Assembly: GCA_040220455.1 (NCBI GenBank)
Contig: JAVJUS010000075.1
Location: 1 to 64,000, forward strand
Source: JAVJUS01 sp040220455
Lineage (GTDB): Bacteria > Pseudomonadota > Alphaproteobacteria > DSM-16000 > Inquilinaceae
Direction: 5' to 3'
Length of the DNA stretch: 64,000 nucleotides
Shown: in pieces, positions 7,845-14,874 of the stretch
How positions within the stretch are numbered: the first letter of the stretch is position 1
Layout: each line of letters starts with the position of its first letter
Position numbers and translations under genes: made by a program
Notes under the pieces: model-generated
Told to the model about the DNA's origin: nothing
What the model saw: the letters and a program-made list of their open reading frames with translations, nothing else
The model's database searches: none

Positions 7845-9491
7845 TCAGGCGATCAGCGCGAAGTCCTCGCTCTCGATCCACTTGGGCGGGGTACCGTAAA
7901 ACTGGACGATGGCGTCGTATTCGAAGCCGGAGATGCCCGAGAGTTCGGTTTCGGCGGTCTCGGTGACGGTGATCTTGGCGTGAGTGCCGCTGCCGCTGTA
8001 GCCGACATGGACGTCGAGGCCCAGATCCTCGAACACTTCGACCTCCGGGATGCCGTAGTCGCCGCCCGGGGCGGAGTATTGGTAGTCGGCCTTCCACTCG
8101 CCGTGGCGCTTGAAGGTCTCGCCGCCGAAGAACCCGCTGGTCTTGTCGCGGAACAGGTCGTCGACGACGGCCATGACGGTGAGCTCTTTGGTGAAGTCGC
8201 TCAGCTCGTCGGCGAAGGCCTGGTACTTGCCCTCGAGGTCGTCGGCCAGGCCGTCCTCGCCGTAGAGGTCGAGGGTGCCCAGCGCCTCGTGATAGATGCC
8301 CTCCATGCCGGCCAGGGAGTTCGTGACGGTGCCGACGAGATCGTCGGGCACGAAGTTGGGGTCCTCGGGGTTGGAGTCGATGATCTTGCCGATGGTGTCG
8401 TTGATGACGAGGAGCACGCCCGAATCGAGCGTGAGATGGGAGGCCAGGATCTCGACGGCGCCGGCCTCCGGCCCGAGGGCGGCGACCTCGGCGACGCCGG
8501 CGGCCATGGTGGCGAAGGCCTGGACCGAGCTGAGGGAGGCGGTGACGCTGTCGGGGCTGTCCTGGAGCTCGGCGGCCTTCCACAGCTCCTCGGCGAAGTG
8601 GTCGAAGGAGTCGCCATTCCCGACGCCGGTGGCGAAGGTGTCGAAGACGCCGCCGATGCCGTCGACGAGCTGGTCCTCCAGATGGGCGGTGGTGTAGCCC
8701 TGGGTGCCGTCAGCGTCATAGAAGTTGTAGCCGGCCGACTCCTGGATCATGGCGTCGGTGACGTTGGTGATCTCTTCCAGCTCCTGGAGGTAGTCGTCCC
8801 AGAGGCTGCCCAGCCCCTCGTTGTAGTCGAGCGTCGTGATCCGGGTGTCGACGAAGTCGCTGGCCCAGTCGGTCAGGACGTATTGCGGTACGACCGGGTT
8901 GTCCTCGTAGATCGTGACATGGGAGATGCCCCAGCTCGCGTAGGTGCTGCTCCCGGTTTCGTAGTTCGTGATCTGGAAGTAGAAGCTGTTCTCGCCGGCG
9001 TAGAAGCTCGACGGCACCGTCAGCGTGATCTCGTGATAGTGGTCGCTGTAGCTGCCGCGGTAGCCCGAACCGATATCCACGGACTCGATCCGATAGTCGA
9101 TGCCGTTTTCGGTGCCGGTCCGGACCTCGCCGCTGCCGTAGCTGTGGTCGAAATCGACGTCACTGAGGACGTCATTGCCTTCGACGAAGAATTCCAGATC
9201 GTCGTAGTAGCCGTCATAGACGTTGTCGAACTCGTAGAGGCCGATCTCGATGACGACATCGTTCTCGGGCTCCGTGTCGGTGACCGAGTTCGTGTAGCGG
9301 CTCATCAAGGTCTCGTCGATGCTCCAGGTCAGTGACGAGACGCCCGGGACTTCCCCGATCGGTGGGCCGTAGTCGGCGCCCTGCTGGAGGATCCACACGG
9401 GTTCGGGGACGCCGCTCGTGACGATGTCGCCGCCGCTCCAGGTGTCGTCGTCGACATGGCGATCGAAGTGCTGGTTGATGATGATGGCCAT
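7845..9491 (-). CDS. Array protein copy 3: unknown acidic, Cys-free protein
   Basis: 548 residues from ATG 9491 (MAIIINQHFD), with AAAGGAGG ten bases upstream. Its N-terminal half is closest to copy 1 (WASDFVDTRITTLDY, NVTDAM, VDGIGG). From the hairpin onward it is the most divergent copy: the hydrophobic segment reads ATMAAGVAEVAALGPEAG and then SGVLLVINDTIGKIID. The segment after HGEW is KADYQYSAPGGDYG instead of the VPWASSGTGTSWG type, and ELSGISG replaces PLSGISG. It ends KWIESEDFALIA. It is cysteine-free and has no signal peptide. The conserved core blocks ALGTLDLYGEDGLADDL and FTKELTVMAVVDDLFRDK remain. Function unknown; the divergence suggests an independent line or relaxed recombination with its neighbours. 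Confidence 0.8.
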   Translation of the reverse strand: MAIIINQHFDRHVDDDTWSGGDIVTSGVPEPVWILQQGADYGPPIGEVPGVSSLTWSIDETLMSRYTNSVTDTEPENDVVIEIGLYEFDNVYDGYYDDLEFFVEGNDVLSDVDFDHSYGSGEVRTGTENGIDYRIESVDIGSGYRGSYSDHYHEITLTVPSSFYAGENSFYFQITNYETGSSTYASWGISHVTIYEDNPVVPQYVLTDWASDFVDTRITTLDYNEGLGSLWDDYLQELEEITNVTDAMIQESAGYNFYDADGTQGYTTAHLEDQLVDGIGGVFDTFATGVGNGDSFDHFAEELWKAAELQDSPDSVTASLSSVQAFATMAAGVAEVAALGPEAGAVEILASHLTLDSGVLLVINDTIGKIIDSNPEDPNFVPDDLVGTVTNSLAGMEGIYHEALGTLDLYGEDGLADDLEGKYQAFADELSDFTKELTVMAVVDDLFRDKTSGFFGGETFKRHGEWKADYQYSAPGGDYGIPEVEVFEDLGLDVHVGYSGSGTHAKITVTETAETELSGISGFEYDAIVQFYGTPPKWIESEDFALIA

Positions 9492-9582
9492 GGGTCTTCG
9501 TCCTCCTTTCCGCCGCGTGCGGGCGGCACGGCGGCGTTTGGTGGATCACACCCGGCGGATGCTTCAACGCTGGATACTACGC

Positions 9583-9588
9583 GGTCAA
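9583..9588 (-). promoter_or_regulatory. TTGACC -35-like box upstream of array copy 3
   Basis: On the minus strand CTTGACCGCGTAGTATCC sits about 92 bases before the copy 3 ATG, in the same place and with similar following bases as the box before copy 1. The -10 region is not obvious. Confidence 0.35.
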
Positions 9589-9842
9589 GGCGTATAAAAC
9601 ATAGATTGCAACCGAAAATAGCGCGGTCGTGGAGCCGAGATGGCCGTTCTCAACGCCGAATTCGGCCAGTTTGGCGATCGACTCTCCCTTCCGTAGCGCC
9701 GACCATCGTACACGTAAAAATGGTCGTTCCAGGTGAGGAATGGCCGGGCCATCGGCCCGTGGCCCGTGTGGCGCCGATCGGGCGAAAGCGCGATGCGGCC
9801 CGGTGGCGATGCCGGGTCTTCGCGGCGGGAGGCCATGAAGAA

Positions 9843-9872
9843 CGCCCGGCTGCCGCGAGGGGCTCCCGGGCG
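9843..9872 (-). terminator. Hairpin behind array copy 4
   Basis: The CGCCCGG / CCGGGCG outer stem is perfect and the inner pairs are partly mismatched. It lies about 78 bases beyond the copy 4 stop and belongs to the same family as the hairpins after copies 2, 3 and 5, followed on the minus strand by TTCTTC. Confidence 0.5.
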
Positions 9873-9949
9873 TGTGCGCGCTCGAGGGAGGCGCGGGGCC
9901 GTCCGGTCAGGGTCGGAACGCCCCCGCCGCGCCGAGCGTCCTCGTGGGA

Positions 9950-11602
9950 TCAGGCGATGAGGGAGAAGTCCTCGCTCTCGATCCACTTCGGCGGGGTGCC
10001 GAAGGCCTGGATGATGGCGTCGTATTCGAAGCCGGAGATGCCGGAGAGCGGGGTCTCGGCGGTTTCGGTCACGGTGACCTTGGCGTGGGTGCCACTGCCG
10101 TTGTAGCCGACATGGACGTCGAGGCCCAGATCCTCGAACACCTCGACCTCGGGGATGCCCCAGCTCGTACCGGTCCCGCTGCTCGTCCAGGGGACCTCCC
10201 ACTCACCGTGGCGCTCGAAGGTCTCGCCGCCGAAGAAGCCGGACTGCTTGTCGCGGAACAGGTCGTCGACGACGGACATCACCGCAAGTTCCTTGGTGAA
10301 GAAGGCCAGCTCGACGCCGAAATGCAGGTACTTCCCAATGAGATCCTCGGCCAGGGCGTCCTCACCGTAGAGGTAAAGGGTGCCCAGCGCCTCGTTATAG
10401 ACTTGGTCCATGCCCGCCATGGCATCGGTGACGGATTCGACGACGTCGTCGGGCACGAAGTTCGGGTCTTCGGGATTGGAGTCGATGACCTTCCCGATGG
10501 CGTCGTTGGCGACGAAGACAGTGCCACCGACGGCTGCCAGGCTGCCGGCCAGCGTGCTGGCGGCGGCAAACTCCGGTCCGGCGGCGGCGATCGCCGCGAT
10601 CCCGGCGACAAAGCCGATGCCGGCCTGGACCGTTGTGAGCGTACTGTTGACGTCGGCTTGGCTGTCCTGCAGCTCGTTGGCCTTCCACAGCTCTTCGGCG
10701 AAGTGGTCGAGGGAATCGCCGTTGCCGACGCCGGTGGCGAACGTGTGGAAGACGCCGCCGATGCGGTCGACGAGCTGATCTTCCAGATGGGCGGTGGTGT
10801 AGCCCTGAGTTCCGCTCTCGTCGTAGAAATTGTAGGCGGCGGAGTCGCCGATCATCTGGTCGGTGACGTTGGTGATCCCCTCCAGCTCCTGAAGATAGTC
10901 GTTCCAGAGGCTGCCCAGGCCCTCGTTGAAGTCGAGGGTGGTGATCCGGGTGTTCTCGAAGTCGCCGGCCCAGCTGGTCATCACGTACTGTGGGACAACC
11001 GGATTGTCCTCGTACATGATGATGTCCGAGATGCCCCAGCTTGCTGTGCTCTTATCCGCGATCTGCGGATTCGTGAAATGAAGTTTAAAGTCTTGCTCAT
11101 TAGAAAAATAATATGACGGGACCGTAAGCGTTACATCATGGTAGTGATCCGAGTACGAATTTTGGCCAAATATATTTCCAATATTTTTTGATTCAATGTA
11201 GTAATCGATCCCGTCTGCTGTTCCGCTTCGGATTTCTCCTGACCCGTAATCATGATCGAAATCGACAGCGGCGAAGATATTCGTGCTGTCATCGACCTTG
11301 AGTTCCAAGTCGGCGCTAGCGGCATCGTATTCGTAAAGGCCGAATTTGATGACGATGTCGTTCTCGGGCTCGGGATCGGTCGTCGAGCTCGTGTACCGGC
11401 TCATCAGCGTCTCTTCGAGCGTCCAGCCTAACGTGGTAACTCCGCCATAGGGGTTACCATAGGCGTCTTGGGACGAGTTCTCGAGCAACCAGACGGGCTC
11501 CGAATAGACGGGGTGCAGCCCATCGTACCATTCCCACTCGCCGCCGTAGCGGAAGTCGAAGCTCGTGTAGTTGTTGAACTGCTCGTTCGCGATGATGGCC
11601 AT
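9950..11602 (-). CDS. Array protein copy 4: unknown acidic, Cys-free protein
   Basis: 550 residues from ATG 11602 (MAIIANEQFN), with AAGGAGG nine bases upstream. It has the most divergent N-terminal sequence of the set (FRYGGEWEWYDGLHPVYSEP) and more Lys/Asn than the others. The DNA coding for residues about 90-185 (11040-11330) is clearly richer in A and T than the rest of the gene. The hairpin reads VAGIAAIAAAGPEFAAAS and then VGGTVFVANDAIGKVID, different from copies 1, 2 and 5. From GETFERHGEW to the end (EDFSLIA) it is almost identical to copies 1, 2 and 5, except that IIQAFG replaces IIQYFG. No cysteine. The contrast between a foreign-looking N-region and a homogenised C-region suggests segmental exchange. 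Confidence 0.8.
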   Translation of the reverse strand: MAIIANEQFNNYTSFDFRYGGEWEWYDGLHPVYSEPVWLLENSSQDAYGNPYGGVTTLGWTLEETLMSRYTSSTTDPEPENDIVIKFGLYEYDAASADLELKVDDSTNIFAAVDFDHDYGSGEIRSGTADGIDYYIESKNIGNIFGQNSYSDHYHDVTLTVPSYYFSNEQDFKLHFTNPQIADKSTASWGISDIIMYEDNPVVPQYVMTSWAGDFENTRITTLDFNEGLGSLWNDYLQELEGITNVTDQMIGDSAAYNFYDESGTQGYTTAHLEDQLVDRIGGVFHTFATGVGNGDSLDHFAEELWKANELQDSQADVNSTLTTVQAGIGFVAGIAAIAAAGPEFAAASTLAGSLAAVGGTVFVANDAIGKVIDSNPEDPNFVPDDVVESVTDAMAGMDQVYNEALGTLYLYGEDALAEDLIGKYLHFGVELAFFTKELAVMSVVDDLFRDKQSGFFGGETFERHGEWEVPWTSSGTGTSWGIPEVEVFEDLGLDVHVGYNGSGTHAKVTVTETAETPLSGISGFEYDAIIQAFGTPPKWIESEDFSLIA

Positions 11603-11689
11603 GTTGGCGGCCCTCCTTGTCTGTGAGGACGCCGTGGCGCAAAGCCACGACCTTGGCGGGTGTCAGGGAGTGTGAAAGCGACCAGAAAG

Positions 11690-11727
11690 CAATTCAAAAG
11701 GGAAGTTATCCAGAATGGCAAAACCCA
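11690..11727 (-). promoter_or_regulatory. Conserved upstream element of array copy 4
   Basis: On the + strand it begins caattcaaaagggaagttat and continues to caaaaccc. Copy 5 has the same stretch at 13822-13858 with only a few differences. In both genes it lies about 90 bases upstream of the ATG, and a (C/T)TGACAC box lies between element and gene. Copies 1-3 lack it. It is either a regulatory site or part of the unit duplicated when copies 4 and 5 arose. Confidence 0.45.
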
Positions 11728-12001
11728 CGGTGCGCTGATGCCCGAGGGAGCGCGCACGTACCGGTCGATTGCCACTCGACCGCCGGGGCACCGAAGGGCG
11801 CGGCCGGCGGATGGCGCGACGATGGAGGGGAAGGGGGGTGGAATAGTGCGTTCGGTTCCCTTCGGCCCCGCCCGCGGCCCTATGGCTGGAGGCGATGGCC
11901 GCCTCGCGGAGCGCATGCGGACGGCGCGAGAAGGAAGGAGCGTCGCCCCGAGACCGGCGATTTCGGGGCGACGAGCGCGCGGCGCGGCCGGTCGGGTACG
12001 T

Positions 12002-12014
12002 GGGGGGGGGGGGG
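12002..12014. repeat. Homopolymeric run of 13 G
   Basis: An uninterrupted G tract on the + strand between array copies 4 and 5, about 24 bases past the copy 5 hairpin and 400 bases upstream of copy 4. It lies outside any supported gene. Tracts of this length are prone to slippage or miscalling. Confidence 0.9.
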
Positions 12015-12037
12015 CGGCGGCGTAAAGCCGTCGAGAA

Positions 12038-12067
12038 CGCCCGGCAGGCACGAGGGCCTGCCGGGCG
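12038..12067 (-). terminator. Hairpin behind array copy 5
   Basis: A perfect 12-bp stem (CGCCCGGCAGGC / GCCTGCCGGGCG) with a 6-base loop, 37 bases past the copy 5 stop. On the minus strand it is followed by GTTCTCG. It is the cleanest member of the four related hairpins. Confidence 0.6.
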
Positions 12068-12103
12068 CGGAGGTCGATCGGGGACGGCGCCGGTGGCGCG
12101 GGA

Positions 12104-13735
12104 TCAGGCGATGAGGGTGAAGTCCTCGCTCTCGATCCACTTCGGCGGGGTGCCGAAGTACTGGATGATGGCGTCGTATTCGAAGCCGGAGATGCCGGAG
12201 AGCGGGGTCTCGGCGGTTTCGGTCACGGTGACCTTGGCGTGGGTGCCGCTGCCGTTGTAGCCGACATGGACGTTCAGGCCCAGATCCTCGAACACCTCGA
12301 CCTCGGGGATGCCCCAGCTCGTACCGGTCCCGCTGCTCGTCCAGGCGACCTCCCACTCGCCGTGGCGCTCGAAGGTCTCGCCGCCGAAGAAGCCGGACTG
12401 CTTGTCGCGGAACAGGTCGTCGACGACGGACATCACCGCGAGTTCCTTGGTGAAGTCGGCCAGCTCCTTGGCGAAGGCGTCGTACTTGCCCTCGAGCTGG
12501 TCGGCCAGGCCGTCGAGGCCGTAGAGGTCGAGAGTGCCGAGCGCCTCGTGATAGACGCCCTCCATGCCGGCCAGGGAGTCCGTCACGGTATCGACCAGGT
12601 TGTCGGGCACGAAGTCCGGGTCGGCCAGGTTGGAGTTGATGATCTTGCCGACGGCGTCGTTGATCGAGAACAGGGTGCCGGCGCCGAGGCCGAGATAGGA
12701 GGACAGCGCGCTGGCGGCCGACGCCTCGGGCGCCACGGCGGCCAGGGCGGTGATGGCGGAGACGAGGCCGACGCCGGCCTGGACCGTGGTGATCGACTCG
12801 TTGACGTCCTCTTCGGCGTCCTGCAGCTCGTTGGCCTTCCACAGCTCCTCGGCGAAGTGGTCGAAGGAGTCCCCGGCGCCGACACCGCTGGCGAAGGTAT
12901 CGAAGACACCGCCGATGCGGTCGACGAGCTGGTCCTCCAGATGGGCGGTGGTGTAGCCCTCCGTGCCGTACCTGTCGTAGAAGTTGTGCGCGGCCGCGTC
13001 ACCGATCATCTGGTCGGTAACGTTGGTGATCTCCTCCAGCTCCTGGAGGTAGTCGTTCCACAGACTGCCCAGGCCCTCGTTGTAGTCGAGGGTGGTGATC
13101 CGGCTGTTCTCGAAGTCGCCGGCCCAGTCGGTCAGCACGTACTGGGGCACGACCGGATTGTCCTCGTATATCGTGACGTGCGATACAGCCATACTATCAA
13201 AACTTTCATGGTTTTCAAAAACAAGATCGATACTGTCTTCTCCCGAAAAATGAGAACTCGGAGCGGTGATCGTTATTTCGTAATACCAATCCTCAATACT
13301 ATCATGGGCAAAAATATTTCCTAAATGCTCGGCCTCGACGGTATATTGAAAGCCCGCTATTGTCCCACTCTGGCTGTTTGTAAAACTCTGATGACCGGCC
13401 CAGTATATATCGGCGAAGAGATCGGTGCTCCCATTGATCATGAGATCCGGCGCCCGTGCCCAATCGAATTCGTAAAGGCCGATTTCGATGACGAGGTCGT
13501 TTTCGGGCTGAGTGTCAGTGGTCGAACTCGTGTACCGGCTCATCAGCGTCTCGTCGAGCGTCCAGCTGAACGTGGTCGATTCGACGCTGCCGCTAAACGC
13601 CCAACTCGGCAAAATCCAAAGATCCTCCGGATACTCGCCCGCATAAACGGGACTGTCGTGCCGCGCTAGCAAACCGCCCTCGAGTGTGTCGAAGGTCGTG
13701 GGGCGGTCGAAATCTTCGTTGACGATGATGGCCAT
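12104..13735 (-). CDS. Array protein copy 5: unknown acidic, Cys-free protein
   Basis: 543 residues from ATG 13735 (MAIIVNEDFD), preceded by ACAGGAGA. The open frame runs back to 13822 but only this start matches the other copies. The N-terminal segment (TLEGGLLARHDSPVYAGEYP, then IMINGS-like and DIYWAGH regions) is unlike any other copy, and its DNA at 13190-13440 is AT-rich. From about residue 190 it follows copies 2 and 4 (WAGDFENSRITTLDY, NVTDQMIGDAAA). The hairpin (VSAITALAAVAPEAS, LGLGAGTLFSI) and the block LDLYGLDGLADQLEGKYDAF match copy 1. It ends EDFTLIA. No cysteine and no signal peptide. Function unknown. Confidence 0.8.
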   Translation of the reverse strand: MAIIVNEDFDRPTTFDTLEGGLLARHDSPVYAGEYPEDLWILPSWAFSGSVESTTFSWTLDETLMSRYTSSTTDTQPENDLVIEIGLYEFDWARAPDLMINGSTDLFADIYWAGHQSFTNSQSGTIAGFQYTVEAEHLGNIFAHDSIEDWYYEITITAPSSHFSGEDSIDLVFENHESFDSMAVSHVTIYEDNPVVPQYVLTDWAGDFENSRITTLDYNEGLGSLWNDYLQELEEITNVTDQMIGDAAAHNFYDRYGTEGYTTAHLEDQLVDRIGGVFDTFASGVGAGDSFDHFAEELWKANELQDAEEDVNESITTVQAGVGLVSAITALAAVAPEASAASALSSYLGLGAGTLFSINDAVGKIINSNLADPDFVPDNLVDTVTDSLAGMEGVYHEALGTLDLYGLDGLADQLEGKYDAFAKELADFTKELAVMSVVDDLFRDKQSGFFGGETFERHGEWEVAWTSSGTGTSWGIPEVEVFEDLGLNVHVGYNGSGTHAKVTVTETAETPLSGISGFEYDAIIQYFGTPPKWIESEDFTLIA

Positions 13736-14036
13736 GGCTCGGGCTCTCCTGTCTGCGAAGGCAGGGTCGCAAGAAGATGCGACTTTTGCGTGTGTCAACA
13801 AACCTGAAAGAGGCGAGAGCACAATTCAAAAGGGAATTTATCCAAAATGGCAAAGCCCGCGACATCTGGCGCTGGAGGCACCACGCTCCGGTACCGCTCC
13901 ACGACAGGTGTATCGCCTGGCAGCGGGCGACCGCCCGCGATCCAGGGCGCGGCCGGCTCGTATCGCGATGATTGTCCGGGGCGTGTGGGATGCAGCGTTG
14001 CAGTCCCGGCGGCGGTCGCCGATGTCCCGCCCGGCC
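13736..14036. other. Intergenic gap upstream of array copy 5
   Basis: It carries the copy 5 leader and the shared upstream element, then about 170 bases without a supported gene up to the end of the convergently read membrane-protein gene. Confidence 0.4.
13793..13858 (-). promoter_or_regulatory. TTGACA box and conserved element upstream of array copy 5
   Basis: On the minus strand TTGACA (13798-13793) is about 60 bases before the ATG at 13735. Further out, 13822-13858 repeats the element seen before copy 4 (caattcaaaagggaatttat on the + strand). The two leaders share both parts in the same order and spacing. Confidence 0.45.
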
Positions 14037-14555
14037 TCAATCCAGCCGGTCGTCGGCGCCGAAGCTGCCGCGCAGGGCGGCGATGGCGGTGAGGGTCAGC
14101 GCGACGACGAGGACGATGCGCAGGATCAGCGCGGCGTCGGGCTGCTGGCTCTGGGCGAGCACGCCGCGGGTCGCGGCCACGGTCGCCCAGATCTCCGGGA
14201 TGGCGGCGACGCACAGGACGAGGGCGGCGACGCGCCCGGCCTCCCACAGCGCCCAGGCCGCGAGCGCGAAGAAGGCCGCGACCAGGACGGCCGCGCCGGC
14301 GAAGACGACGCCCTCGCTGCTCGCCAGGCTGGCGGGGCCGAGGAGGCCGGCGGGCCCGGCGGCCCCCGCCAGGACCGGCGCCGGCGCGATGGCGCCGACC
14401 CAGGCGGTCGTCGCCGGCCAGACGGGCGACGGGGCGCCCAGGCCCAGCACGGCGGCGAGATGCACGACCACGAGGACCACAAGGGCGATGGCGGCGCCGC
14501 GGGTGGCCGACAGGGCCTCGCCCGGTGTCGCGAATCCGGCCACGATCCACAGCAT
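14037..14555 (-). CDS. Small integral membrane protein of unknown function
   Basis: 172 residues from ATG 14555, with GGGGAG nine bases upstream. Four to five hydrophobic helices can be seen: residues 21-45 (AAIALVVLVVVHLAAVLGLG), 50-75, 85-115 (GVVFAGAAVLVAAFFALAAW), 115-135 (VAALVLCVAAI) and 145-165. A short charged tail follows. It has no recognised catalytic motif. It is divergent from the ALDH7-like gene, with 319 bases between the two starts. I do not recognise the family. Confidence 0.65.
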   Translation of the reverse strand: MLWIVAGFATPGEALSATRGAAIALVVLVVVHLAAVLGLGAPSPVWPATTAWVGAIAPAPVLAGAAGPAGLLGPASLASSEGVVFAGAAVLVAAFFALAAWALWEAGRVAALVLCVAAIPEIWATVAATRGVLAQSQQPDAALILRIVLVVALTLTAIAALRGSFGADDRLD

Positions 14556-14874
14556 GGTTGCGGTCTCCCCAGGCCTTCTCGCGATCAGGCGCGTCGTCGC
14601 GATCGGGCGCGTCGCGCCGGCCGGTCACGCCGCTCCGATCGGTAGGCGCGAAGGCTAGCATCGCCGGCGCGGGAGAGTGCCGGCGCAAGGGAGAGTGCGC
14701 CCGGAGCGTCCTGGCGCTGCCTCCGGCGCGGGCGTCGTTCTCTCCGGCGACGGTCCGCTCTCTTATGATGCGGCCGGTGGTGGGGTCATCCGGCGGTTGC
14801 CGGCGCATCGCCGCCACGCTATCCAGGGCGCCGGTCCGGAGCATTCTTTTCCGCCGCCCGCCGGGAGCTTCCTG
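14556..14874. other. Divergent intergenic region before the ALDH7-like gene
   Basis: About 320 bases between two divergent starts, so it should hold both promoters, though no clear -35/-10 pair was found. Two direct repeats of the form gccggcgc-gggagagt lie at 14663-14678 and 14679-14696. The ALDH frame is open upstream to 14677, but those codons do not match the family. Confidence 0.35.

Larger units (their letters stand above)
9492..9949. other. Intergenic gap between array copies 3 and 4
   Basis: Contains the copy 3 leader with a TTGACC box (9583-9588), an AT-rich island at about 9590-9720 and the hairpin behind copy 4 (9843-9872). I see no coding frame with support. Confidence 0.5.
11603..12103. 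other. Intergenic gap between array copies 4 and 5
   Basis: About 500 bases. It contains the copy 4 leader, a TGTCAG box (CTGACA on the minus strand) at 11661-11666, a 38-base element shared with the copy 5 leader (11690-11727), a run of 13 G at 12002-12014 and the hairpin behind copy 5 (12038-12067). No coding frame is supported. Confidence 0.5.

Noticed and set aside
3646..13735. The five-copy array considered as transposons or an assembly artefact
   Set aside because: There are no transposase motifs or terminal repeats. The copies differ along the whole length and have distinct intergenic regions, so they are genuine paralogues rather than a repeated read.
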